This document shows, in pieces, positions 1-6,555 of a stretch of 7,609 nt of DNA. Below the pieces are notes generated by a model, which worked only from the letters and a program-made list of their open reading frames with translations, was not told where the DNA came from and did no database searches. A program made the position numbers and the translations under genes. The number at the start of each line of letters is the position of its first letter. The first letter of the stretch is position 1. Source of the DNA: Desulfobacteraceae bacterium (GTDB lineage Bacteria > Desulfobacterota > Desulfobacteria > Desulfobacterales > Desulfobacteraceae); the NCBI GenBank assembly GCA_022712835.1, contig JAFLJU010000189.1:1-7609 (forward strand), written 5' to 3'.

Positions 1-2097
1 GGCAATCCCTCCTGCAAGGGTGCCCAGAGCTTCCATTTTCTGGGTCTGCTGGATACGTGCTTCCATTTTTTTGCGCTCGGTGATGTCCTGGATGGTTCCC
101 CTGAGGAAATGGCCATGGGGTCCTGGTTCGGGTTCTGGTTCACAGATGGAATTTATCCATTTCACCTTCCCCGAGGGCAGGACCAGTTTAAACTCACTAT
201 CAAAGGAGAGACCTTCCAAGGTGGCCTTTTGAACGGCAACCTTATACTTTTTCCACCATTTTCCCACATATATTTTTTTAAACTCTGTAAGAGAATAGGG
301 GCCCAGGCTTGGATCACGTTCAAAAATTTGATACACCACTTCAGACCAGACACGAACTTCGGTTCCAGGATCAATGGACCAATTACCAACCCGGGCAATT
401 TTCTGTGCAAGCCTCAGATCTGTATTTGTTTTCACCAGTTCTTTTTCCATATTTTTACGGTGGGTGATATCCCTTGTAATCCCCAGTATTCTGTCCGGGA
501 GACCCTTCTCATCTCTCAAAAATCGGGCGGTAATTTCTGTCCAGATTTCTGAACCATTTTTTTGGGTCATCTCCAATTCAAATACCCCGGTGCGGTTTGG
601 ATCCACGCCCTTTTCGGACTCCCGGTCAAGTTCTTCGGAGATGGCTGCGGATATCCGCTCAAAGGAGCGTTTGCTCATGCCCGCCCCCATTTTTAAATTT
701 GAAAATTCAGTTGGCGGATACCCTGAAATCGTTTCCATGGCAGGGCTCACATATGAATATGTATAATCTGAAAGTTGTATAATCCAGATCGCATCGGTTG
801 CATTGTCTGCCAGCAAACGATAGCGTTCCTCGCTTTTTTGCAGGTCGTCCTCGGCCTTCTTTCTTTGAAGAATTTTCCACATCCCGTCCATCATCAGTTC
901 CAATTGACGGACGTCCGAGTCATTATAATCCGTGGCTTTATTTCCAACCCCGGTGAGAGCGACCATTTTGTCATGGTCAAATATGGGAACATTCATTACC
1001 CGTATAATGTTGACATGCCCGTCGGGATATCCTTTTTTTTCCGGCGAGGAGCAATTCGCATAGTCATTTATGATGAGCGGTTTTCCGGATCGGGCAGCTT
1101 CCGCCCAGAGCCCTGTATCGCTCACATTGTATATCAGTATTTTGTCAGCAATCTCGCATTGTTTCATGGTCTGCTTTGACCAGGTGTGCATGGTCAGTTG
1201 AGATGCATCTTCATTTAGAAAGGCCAGGTATCCAATTTGACTCTGGGTTAAAGCGATTGCTTCTTCAAGGGCAAATTCTGTCAGCGTATTCATGGGTTCC
1301 CGGGTCATTTGGCTTAATTCAAGCAGCTTTTTCAATCGCAGCTCTTCAAGATCTTTTGCTTGCTGGGCCAGGGCTTTCCTCTTTTCGGAAAGGAATACCT
1401 GCCGGGAAATATAAAGAGAAAGCAAAACGATAAAGATCAGAATACCCCAGAAAATCGGTATAAACGTCTGGGTAATCGATGTGATTTCCCGATTAATATC
1501 TTCCACATAAATGCCGGTTCCGATAATCCAGCCCCAGGGAGCAAATAGCTTTACATAGGAGGTTTTCGGGACCACTTTTCCAGGGAGATCTTTCCATTGC
1601 CAAAAATAATCTACATACCCGCCTTCATTTTTCATCACCATTTCCACCATGGCAACAAAGGGGTAATTCCCAGCGGAGTCCTTGAAAATCGTCATGTCTT
1701 TGCCTTCTAAATCCGTGCGAAAAGGGTGCATGATCATAAAAGGATGGAAATCGTTGATCCAGAAATAGTCCTTGCCCTCGGGCCCGTATCTGAGATAACG
1801 AACCTGACTTAAGGCTGCTTTCCGCGCGTTTTCAGGTGAGATTTCGCCCAGTTTTATTCTGGACTCAAATGTGGCCAACAAACTCAATACACCATTGGTT
1901 ATTTGAAGAATGGTTTCTTTTTTTTGATCCAGTAATTGTTTTTTTTGGATAGGAATAAAGAGCAGAAAAACACTTAACACAAAGATGATATAGGTTGTAT
2001 ATAAAGGGATGAGGATCCTTAGGGAACCCGATAATATCTTGTGTTTTGTTAATTTGTCAATTATGTCTATTTCCTGAGTGATTCGTCCCTCCAACAT
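1..2097 (-). CDS. Membrane sensor histidine kinase with sCache, GAF and two PAS domains (3' end outside window)
   Basis: This is a sensor kinase cut off by the window edge; 699 residues are visible in one unbroken frame. It starts at the ATG at 2097; no strong ribosome binding site is seen, and a TTG three codons upstream is possible. Residues 26-49 form a membrane helix. Residues 50-200 look like a periplasmic sCache_2 ligand-binding domain, with the typical YFWIND and MHPF segments and the closing GTGIYVEDI. A second helix spans 211-231. A charged coiled coil (235-265) leads to a GAF domain (about 270-410), then two PAS/PAC units (about 421-548 and 555-677), whose PAC parts end in GITRDIT and GTIQDITERKK. 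The last residues, QKMEALGTLAGGIA, are the start of a HisKA phosphoacceptor helix; the histidine should be the next codon. Kinase is therefore favoured over diguanylate cyclase or chemoreceptor. A proline-rich EPEPEPGP loop lies in PAS2 (653-660). The ATPase domain and any receiver domain are not visible. The ligand is unknown. Confidence 0.9.
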   Translation of the reverse strand, partial: MLEGRITQEIDIIDKLTKHKILSGSLRILIPLYTTYIIFVLSVFLLFIPIQKKQLLDQKKETILQITNGVLSLLATFESRIKLGEISPENARKAALSQVRYLRYGPEGKDYFWINDFHPFMIMHPFRTDLEGKDMTIFKDSAGNYPFVAMVEMVMKNEGGYVDYFWQWKDLPGKVVPKTSYVKLFAPWGWIIGTGIYVEDINREITSITQTFIPIFWGILIFIVLLSLYISRQVFLSEKRKALAQQAKDLEELRLKKLLELSQMTREPMNTLTEFALEEAIALTQSQIGYLAFLNEDASQLTMHTWSKQTMKQCEIADKILIYNVSDTGLWAEAARSGKPLIINDYANCSSPEKKGYPDGHVNIIRVMNVPIFDHDKMVALTGVGNKATDYNDSDVRQLELMMDGMWKILQRKKAEDDLQKSEERYRLLADNATDAIWIIQLSDYTYSYVSPAMETISGYPPTEFSNLKMGAGMSKRSFERISAAISEELDRESEKGVDPNRTGVFELEMTQKNGSEIWTEITARFLRDEKGLPDRILGITRDITHRKNMEKELVKTNTDLRLAQKIARVGNWSIDPGTEVRVWSEVVYQIFERDPSLGPYSLTEFKKIYVGKWWKKYKVAVQKATLEGLSFDSEFKLVLPSGKVKWINSICEPEPEPGPHGHFLRGTIQDITERKKMEARIQQTQKMEALGTLAGGIA

Positions 2098-2232
2098 GTT
2101 TTTCAAAAGTTCTTTGATTTTATTAAGGTATGCAACAGAGTAAACACAACCGGTTTAAACAAGCAAGCAATATCAAATATCCGGACCCCTCAACCCATTT
2201 GTTTTTTTATTTTTGCAAGCGGGTTTATAGTA

Positions 2233-2262
2233 TTGACAAAAATAATCCTTTGAACCTATATT
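2233..2262 (+). promoter_or_regulatory. Possible sigma-70 promoter pointing right
   Basis: TTGACA at 2233-2238 is a perfect -35 box. After 18 bp, TATATT at 2257-2262 matches five of six -10 bases. Transcription would begin near 2269 and run toward the 3' end of the activase gene, antisense to it. No sizeable plus-strand gene lies downstream, so the product would be a short RNA or an antisense transcript. In AT-rich DNA such matches also occur by chance. Confidence 0.4.
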
Positions 2263-2268
2263 CTTTTT

Positions 2269-2315
2269 GGCAAAAGTTCAACTTTTCGATAACCCCAAAA
2301 AAAGTTGATATTGCC
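2269..2315 (+). repeat. Nested inverted repeats, possible RNA fold
   Basis: GGCAA (2269-2273) pairs with TTGCC (2311-2315). Inside this, CAACTTTT (2279-2286) pairs with AAAAGTTG (2300-2307), leaving a 13-nt loop. An alternative perfect palindrome, AAAAGTT-C-AACTTTT (2272-2286), uses the left copy of the same arm, so two mutually exclusive pairings are possible. The element begins at the predicted start of the plus-strand promoter. It matches no riboswitch class I know. It could equally be a protein-binding site or chance. Confidence 0.3.
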
Positions 2316-2406
2316 GACAAAACCGGGACCCAAAAATCCCTGGCCATGAATATGACGTAATCTTTGTGGTTTGATTAATATTTTCATTTATAAAGGAGAA
2401 ATTCGC

Positions 2407-2439
2407 GTGTATAGAAAATTTTTAATTTTAATATGGTAA
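2407..2439 (+). CDS. Possible ten-codon mini-ORF
   Basis: A strong ribosome binding site, AAGGAG at 2393-2398, lies 8 nt before a GTG that opens a ten-codon frame (MYRKFLILIW, stop TAA). The peptide is hydrophobic with basic residues near its start. It sits downstream of the plus-strand promoter at 2233-2262. It could be a microprotein, the remnant of a decayed gene, or coincidence. Support comes only from the ribosome binding site and the upstream promoter match. Confidence 0.15.
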   Translation: MYRKFLILIW

Positions 2440-2471
2440 ACAGATTGTCTTCATTTTCATGTGATCCAATA

Positions 2472-3464
2472 TCAATACTTTGAATTTGCACCAACCACAG
2501 CCGGGATACCGTTGGATTGCAACACAGAAACAAGGTTTAACATGTCCTTTTCCCGGGCCTTTGGGTCCTGGGCTGAAAATTTTGCCATGGGGTATTCCAT
2601 GGACAGGGATTGGTATTTCTCTATTCCCAAGGGGCGGTAGGGAAGCAATTGTACCTGGATCACCTTATTGTGCAGTTTGTTTAAAATAAACCCGGCGGTT
2701 GCCCTGATATTATCTTCATCATTGTTGTGGCCGGGAATCACTGGTATTCGGATCACAACCGGCATTCCCATCTCAACGGTTTTAATGAGATTGGCAAGTA
2801 TTAGGGAATTGCCCACACCGGTATACTGCCTGTGGCAATCCTCATCCATGTGTTTGATGTCGGTGATGACCATGTCCGTATGGGCAAGCACCTTCTCCAG
2901 AATATCATTTTTACAATGGAGTTCTGTCTCTAAACAGGTGTGAATGTTTTGTGCCTTGCACGCCTTTAAGATCTCCAAAGTAAAGGGCCATTGAATAAGG
3001 GGATCTCCTCCGGACAGGGTTACCCCGCCCTTTGACTTTTCATAAAAATCCACATCTGCCATCACCTCTGCCATGACATCCTTCACCGACATGATGTTTC
3101 CCCATGGGCTAAGGGCATCAGCCGGGCAGACCTCTGCGCATTTTAAACAATCAGTGCAAAGGTTTCGATCAATGGCTGTCACTTTGTTTTCATCTATGAC
3201 AAAAATGCCCCGATCAGATTCAGGGTCAGATTCAGGGTCAGATTCAGGACAGGCCTTAAGACAATAGCCGCATGCCTCAACACCAATGCACCGGGAGCCA
3301 TGGACCCCGATCTGCTGTTTTTGTTTGATGCTCTCCGGGTTGCTGCACCACTTGCATTGTAAGGGGCAGCCCTTGAGAAATATCTCTGTGCGGATGCCAG
3401 GGCCGTCATGGACGGTAAAGTGCTGGATATTGAATACAATGCCGGTTAAGGCCTCATCTATCAT
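2472..3464 (-). CDS. Glycyl radical enzyme activating enzyme (radical SAM)
   Basis: This 330-residue protein is the activase of the upstream glycyl radical enzyme. It uses S-adenosylmethionine and a [4Fe-4S] cluster to abstract hydrogen from the target glycine (Gly821). The N-terminus reads HDGPGIRT, then C33-x3-C37-x2-C40, the radical SAM cluster motif in the GRE-activase form. An inserted ferredoxin-like domain follows, with C59-x5-C65-x2-C68-x3-C72-P and C103-x2-C106-x2-C109-x3-C113-P, enough for two more [4Fe-4S] clusters. SGGDPL (151-156) is the SAM-binding GGE-type motif with Asp instead of the usual Glu. The frame is open to an ATG at 3515, but that would overlap the upstream gene by 38 bp. 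The ATG at 3464 gives a normal family N-terminus and leaves a 13-bp gap, so I chose it; its ribosome binding site (GGGTGG) is weak. A 12-bp tandem repeat lengthens the linker between the two ferredoxin motifs. Confidence 0.93.
   Translation of the reverse strand: MIDEALTGIVFNIQHFTVHDGPGIRTEIFLKGCPLQCKWCSNPESIKQKQQIGVHGSRCIGVEACGYCLKACPESDPESDPESDRGIFVIDENKVTAIDRNLCTDCLKCAEVCPADALSPWGNIMSVKDVMAEVMADVDFYEKSKGGVTLSGGDPLIQWPFTLEILKACKAQNIHTCLETELHCKNDILEKVLAHTDMVITDIKHMDEDCHRQYTGVGNSLILANLIKTVEMGMPVVIRIPVIPGHNNDEDNIRATAGFILNKLHNKVIQVQLLPYRPLGIEKYQSLSMEYPMAKFSAQDPKAREKDMLNLVSVLQSNGIPAVVGANSKY
3214..3249. repeat. Three tandem 12-bp repeats inside the activase gene
   Basis: The unit tcagattcaggg occurs at 3214-3225, 3226-3237 and 3238-3249; the last copy differs only in its final base. 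The unit length is a multiple of three, so it encodes a repeated Ser-Asp-Pro-Glu on the minus strand and keeps the frame. The repeat lies directly after the last cysteine-proline of the first ferredoxin motif of the activase, in a loop where length change is probably tolerated. Confidence 0.95.
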
Positions 3465-3477
3465 ATCAGGCCACCCA

Positions 3478-6018
3478 TCAATCAAAGGAGAGCTCTGTCC
3501 TGGATAAAATATCATACTGTAGGGGCTTGCTCAGCTCTACAAAGTAGGCGCTGTAGCCTGCCACCCGGACCAGAAGATCCTTGTAGTTATCCGGATCTTT
3601 CAAAGCAGCCTCCAGGGTCTCTTTACCGATGATGTTAAACTGGCTGTGCATCCCCTTCCGGTCAAAATACACATCTATCAGCGAAATAAGGTTGTCCCGT
3701 CCTGCTTCCCCGGCCACACAGGATGGGGTAAACTTCCAATTCAACAGGGTACCGTTGGTTGCCCGGATATGGTCCAGCTTGGATACTGATTTTGCAATGG
3801 CTGTGGGCCCCTTAATATCATGGGACCCGGCTTGGGTGTGCACCGCCCCAACGCAATCGGATACAGGCTCAAGTGCCTTTCTTCCGTCAACCGATGCCCA
3901 TTGGAGCAATCCTAAGCCCACATTGGCCGACACCGAATAGACACCGGGCAAATAATGACCGCCACGGGAATTGGGCCGGTTCTCAATATATTTACAATAG
4001 GTGTCCACCCCAAAACAGGCCAACTCGTCTGCATAGTCGTCATCATTGCCGTAGTGATGAACTTTGCTGCTGTTCACCAGTGCATACAACGGGTCATACC
4101 CCACCCAGTTTTTCTCGCAGGCGTCCAGAAGCGCTTCTCCTGTCACCTTTTTCTCTTCAAAAACAAGCTGTTTGATGGCGGCAAGCCCATCAGCCACGGT
4201 GCCGACACCCACGGCCTGGGGACCGGTAAAGTTATAAACAGCACCACCGGCAGAGACATCGAGTCCCTTCCCCGTACAATCATCCATGATAGTTGACAGA
4301 AATGGCAGGGGTTTGAGTTCCTGGTGGGTGAGATCCATTATTTCCGTTCCTGCAATCATCTGGTCACACCAATATTTCATCTGTTTGTCATAGGCGTCTT
4401 TGACCTGGTCAAAGGAGGTAAAATCGGCAAGGCTTCCGGTTTGAGGTCCAATTTGTTTTCCAATTCCCCCACATTGGTCCCATCTAAGACAATGGGCCCC
4501 GCATCCCATACATCGACCGTCATTGATGGCAAATTCAAGGATCTTGGCAATGCTGAAATAGGCAGAATCATGCCACCCATACTCTTTCCCGCCCGCATCG
4601 ATCTCAACACAGCCCACCACATGGTAGTTACGGGCATCCTTTTCGGTTCTGCCCCCCCTGATCATGGAAGGAACAGCAGCCTGATCATTAAAGAGCTTGG
4701 GCTGACCGGTTCCCAGCCTGACAACGTTGAATGCTTTTATCTTGAATTCCCTGGTGCTGTTTTCATGGAGACGGACAGCCACCCAGGGAACCCCTGAGCG
4801 GGTATGCACCTGGGCATCCAGGATCATATAACTCAAATCATTGGTGGCATCCCGTCCCTGTTCATCAACTCCGCCAATGGTCAAAGAGTCTCCACCCATG
4901 CCCCTTCCTGAATTGGCAATAACGGTAAGGCGGTCCCGAAGCTTGGTCCACCAGAGATCTTTGATAAAAAGCCCGATTTCAAGCAACTCCTGGATGGATT
5001 CCTTGGTTTCGGTTCCCGATGCAATATCTTGCTGGTAAAAAGGAAACATATATTGGTCAAACCTGCCATAGGACACGGAATGGCCATTGGATTCGGTTAA
5101 TACGATGGTGGTTGCAATATAACAAAGCTGCAGGGCTTCCCTGAAGGTTCTTGGGGGATTGTCTGCCACCCAGTCACAGGTTGCCTCAATTTTTGAAAGC
5201 GCCTCTTTCCACTCCTGATTTTTCTCCTGTTTTTTTAATTTTCCGGCAAGGGCTGAATACCGTTTTAAAAGTGCAGTGGATGCATCAAGGACGATGATCT
5301 CAGCTTCATAGAACTCTCTTTTTTTCAGATCCTCTGAAATGGTGGGATCAAGGGAGAGTAATTTTTTACGGACCTCTTTTTTATGCCCCCCAAAACCCTT
5401 GGCCAGAAGTTTTTCGTAATTGGCCTGGGTATGGCCGATGCCGCCGGACAGATATAGGTTTAGAAGATAGACTCCCCGTCCCAGGTGGGTGCCTTTAAAT
5501 TCATCTTCGGACATCCTGGCAATGACGGTTTCTTCAACGGTATTTCCCTTCCAGAAAGAAGCAATCCCCTTTAGCTTGGCTTCAGATTTTTTTGAAATGG
5601 TATACTTGTCATGGAGTCGTTTATTCCAGGGATGGTTCTTCATCTCATCCAGGATCCAGTCCAGGGAGAATTCCGGGAATATGGGGGCGGATTTTATTGG
5701 CGCCCCCATCTCGCCGATGATCAGTTCGTCACGGAGAATATGGATGGTGAAATTTTCTAACACATGGGCCAGGGCTTTTGCACACCGAATGATCTGGGGT
5801 TTGTCAGAATGTTTCTTATGGGCCTGGGTCACCAGGTAGGCCCGTTCATGGTCAACCGTAAATGGATAATCATCCACAAATTTCTTTAACCGGTTGACCC
5901 TTGGAAAAGGCGAAGGATTCTCTTCCCATGAATTGTAACCTGTCCCCCAATCTTTATCAAAGGGCACAATACCGCAGGGTTGAGCATTTGTTTCATTAAT
6001 TGTAGCTTTTACTTCCAT
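3478..6018 (-). CDS. Glycyl radical enzyme, pyruvate formate-lyase/dehydratase/decarboxylase superfamily, substrate unknown
   Basis: This 846-residue cytoplasmic enzyme performs radical chemistry after activation by the next gene. The PFL-like barrel domain spans roughly residues 30-700. The catalytic thiyl cysteine is Cys470 in GCVEID, with Glu472 as the likely acid/base. The C-terminal glycyl radical domain has RVAGYSAYFVEL, with radical Gly821. The single cysteine and the C-V-E order fit the lyase, dehydratase and decarboxylase branches. Pyruvate formate-lyase has two adjacent catalytic cysteines, and alkyl- and benzylsuccinate synthases, as I recall, lack this glutamate. Unusually, residues 503-516 form C-x2-C-x3-C-x5-C, a possible metal or Fe-S site within the barrel region. 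The start is the ATG at 6018, with GGGAGG at 6030-6025 six bases upstream; a TTG at 6039 is in frame but would overlap this ribosome binding site. No small Fe-S subunit gene is present, unlike benzylsuccinate synthase and 4-hydroxyphenylacetate decarboxylase operons. Family certain, reaction not. Confidence 0.95.
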   Translation of the reverse strand: MEVKATINETNAQPCGIVPFDKDWGTGYNSWEENPSPFPRVNRLKKFVDDYPFTVDHERAYLVTQAHKKHSDKPQIIRCAKALAHVLENFTIHILRDELIIGEMGAPIKSAPIFPEFSLDWILDEMKNHPWNKRLHDKYTISKKSEAKLKGIASFWKGNTVEETVIARMSEDEFKGTHLGRGVYLLNLYLSGGIGHTQANYEKLLAKGFGGHKKEVRKKLLSLDPTISEDLKKREFYEAEIIVLDASTALLKRYSALAGKLKKQEKNQEWKEALSKIEATCDWVADNPPRTFREALQLCYIATTIVLTESNGHSVSYGRFDQYMFPFYQQDIASGTETKESIQELLEIGLFIKDLWWTKLRDRLTVIANSGRGMGGDSLTIGGVDEQGRDATNDLSYMILDAQVHTRSGVPWVAVRLHENSTREFKIKAFNVVRLGTGQPKLFNDQAAVPSMIRGGRTEKDARNYHVVGCVEIDAGGKEYGWHDSAYFSIAKILEFAINDGRCMGCGAHCLRWDQCGGIGKQIGPQTGSLADFTSFDQVKDAYDKQMKYWCDQMIAGTEIMDLTHQELKPLPFLSTIMDDCTGKGLDVSAGGAVYNFTGPQAVGVGTVADGLAAIKQLVFEEKKVTGEALLDACEKNWVGYDPLYALVNSSKVHHYGNDDDYADELACFGVDTYCKYIENRPNSRGGHYLPGVYSVSANVGLGLLQWASVDGRKALEPVSDCVGAVHTQAGSHDIKGPTAIAKSVSKLDHIRATNGTLLNWKFTPSCVAGEAGRDNLISLIDVYFDRKGMHSQFNIIGKETLEAALKDPDNYKDLLVRVAGYSAYFVELSKPLQYDILSRTELSFD

Positions 6019-6024
6019 TTGAAA

Positions 6025-6030
6025 CCTCCC
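6025..6030 (-). promoter_or_regulatory. Ribosome binding site of the glycyl radical enzyme
   Basis: GGGAGG on the minus strand, six bases before the ATG at 6018. It decides the start in favour of this ATG over the in-frame TTG at 6039. Confidence 0.85.
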
Positions 6031-6062
6031 ATTCGACAACGCTTATTTGACACGGCCCATGT

Positions 6063-6428
6063 TTATGCCTTGCCCATCATTATGTCCAGAGCTCTGGAAA
6101 ACCACATGAACTCCTTAAAATCACCCTCTACCATAAGTTTTTTCTCGGTTAGTGCGGCAATGGCGGCCTCTTCGTTACCCGAAGCCATCACCTGAAAACC
6201 TGTATTGGCATCGAACCAGACCATTGCGGAATCATGTTTTTCCGGATTGCCGGCACTGGAAGAGATACGACCCTTGTTAAAGACAAAGAGGCGCCCCCTT
6301 GAACCGTCACGGGTTTTAATACCAAAACTTAAGCACTTATCTTTGATGAATTTTTTAAATGACGCATTGTTTCTGGCAGCCCAGAATAACTTAAGACGAA
6401 GAACAAACAACAGCAGACTGAATTTCAT
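6063..6428 (-). CDS. SCP2-like small hydrophobic-ligand-binding protein
   Basis: This is a 121-residue protein, first gene of the operon, ending 44 bp before the glycyl radical enzyme start. Residues 1-32 form a hydrophobic, basic amphipathic helix that could touch a membrane or cap a binding pocket. Residues 36-82 look like beta strands (RGRLFVF, AMVWF, GFQVM). Residues 83-108 (NEEAAIAALTEKKLMVEGDF) match the C-terminal pattern of SCP2 sterol-carrier domains, in which an acidic Gly-Asp follows a strand and leads to a final helix. SCP2 folds bind fatty acyl, sterol or other lipophilic ligands in a tunnel; no catalytic residues are evident. The start is the ATG at 6428, because AAGGAG lies 7 nt upstream; the frame continues to an ATG at 6449 that has no such site. 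Its place before the enzyme suggests a role in binding or delivering a hydrophobic substrate or product. This is inference. A different small alpha-beta family is possible. Confidence 0.65.
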   Translation of the reverse strand: MKFSLLLFVLRLKLFWAARNNASFKKFIKDKCLSFGIKTRDGSRGRLFVFNKGRISSSAGNPEKHDSAMVWFDANTGFQVMASGNEEAAIAALTEKKLMVEGDFKEFMWFSRALDIMMGKA

Positions 6429-6435
6429 CCATTTT

Positions 6436-6441
6436 CTCCTT
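6436..6441 (-). promoter_or_regulatory. Ribosome binding site of the SCP2-like gene
   Basis: AAGGAG on the minus strand, seven bases before the ATG at 6428. It favours that start over the in-frame ATG at 6449, which would lie upstream of the site. Confidence 0.85.
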
Positions 6442-6522
6442 TTCTTCAATTCCCTGCGGTATCAGGCACGGGTTACAGGGCTCCTCCCAATGGCCGGATC
6501 TATCTGGAATTAGGGGGTTTAA

Positions 6523-6545
6523 TAAATGTAACCCCGTTACTTTTA
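6523..6545. promoter_or_regulatory. Palindromic operator, probable TetR-family repressor site
   Basis: The core GTAAC-CCC-GTTAC (6528-6540) is a perfect inverted repeat. It extends outward with one mismatch (6527/6541) to TAAA and TTTA, giving nine of ten paired positions. It lies at and just after the predicted transcription start of the operon, where repressor binding would block initiation. The TetR gene ends about 80 bp away. That this repressor binds here is inference. Confidence 0.6.
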
Positions 6546-6555
6546 ATATAAGTAA
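6537..6555. promoter_or_regulatory. Second, overlapping inverted repeat covering the -10 box
   Basis: TTACTT (6537-6542) and AAGTAA (6550-6555) form a perfect six-base inverted repeat with a seven-base AT spacer; inner TA/TA positions also pair. It shares its left arm with the palindrome at 6523-6545 and overlaps the predicted -10 (6552-6557). Together the two repeats look like three alternating half-sites, which would suit cooperative binding of two dimers. Confidence 0.4.

Larger units (their letters stand above)
2098..2471. other. Intergenic region between activase and sensor kinase
   Basis: This 374-bp AT-rich gap separates the activase stop from the kinase start, both on the minus strand. 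I see no GC-rich hairpin with a T run that would serve as a convincing terminator for the operon, only an AT-only inverted repeat (AAAATT/AATTTT near 2416-2430). No minus-strand promoter for the kinase is clear; TATAAA at 2229-2224 is a possible -10 with a poor -35. The plus strand carries a better promoter (2233-2262), a possible RNA fold (2269-2315) and a ten-codon ORF with a good ribosome binding site (2407-2439). A 76-codon plus-strand ORF (2130-2360) has no family resemblance and is not called. Confidence 0.7.

Noticed and set aside
116..141. Degenerate hexamer repeat coding for Glu-Pro in the kinase PAS2 domain
   Set aside because: It is short and degenerate, and it fits an ordinary proline-rich loop; it was noted in the gene entry but is not worth a separate finding.
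2269..2345. Cyclic-di-GMP (GEMM) or other known riboswitch in the gap
   Set aside because: The conserved core sequences of known classes are not present; only simple AT-rich inverted repeats are seen.
2130..2360. 76-codon plus-strand ORF in the intergenic gap
   Set aside because: Its ATG has no ribosome binding site, the predicted plus-strand promoter lies inside it rather than before it, and the peptide resembles no family.
3465..3515. Upstream ATG at 3515 as the activase start
   Set aside because: It would add 17 residues not typical of the family N-terminus and overlap the preceding gene by 38 bp. The ATG at 3464 gives the usual start just before GIVFNIQHF.
4324..4797. 157-codon plus-strand ORF opposite the glycyl radical enzyme, and similar long antisense frames (109-552, 374-766, 5489-5839)
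   Set aside because: They lie wholly within well-supported minus-strand genes and show no domain or ribosome binding site; they are antisense shadows.
3478..6018. Identification as pyruvate formate-lyase, or as 4-hydroxyphenylacetate decarboxylase
   Set aside because: Pyruvate formate-lyase has two adjacent catalytic cysteines, but only Cys470 is present here. The active-site context GCVEIDAGGKEYGWHD differs from the hydroxyphenylacetate decarboxylase sequence as I remember it, and the small subunit gene is absent.
6019..6039. TTG at 6039 as the start of the glycyl radical enzyme
   Set aside because: The strong GGGAGG is inside this extension and is ideally spaced for the ATG at 6018.
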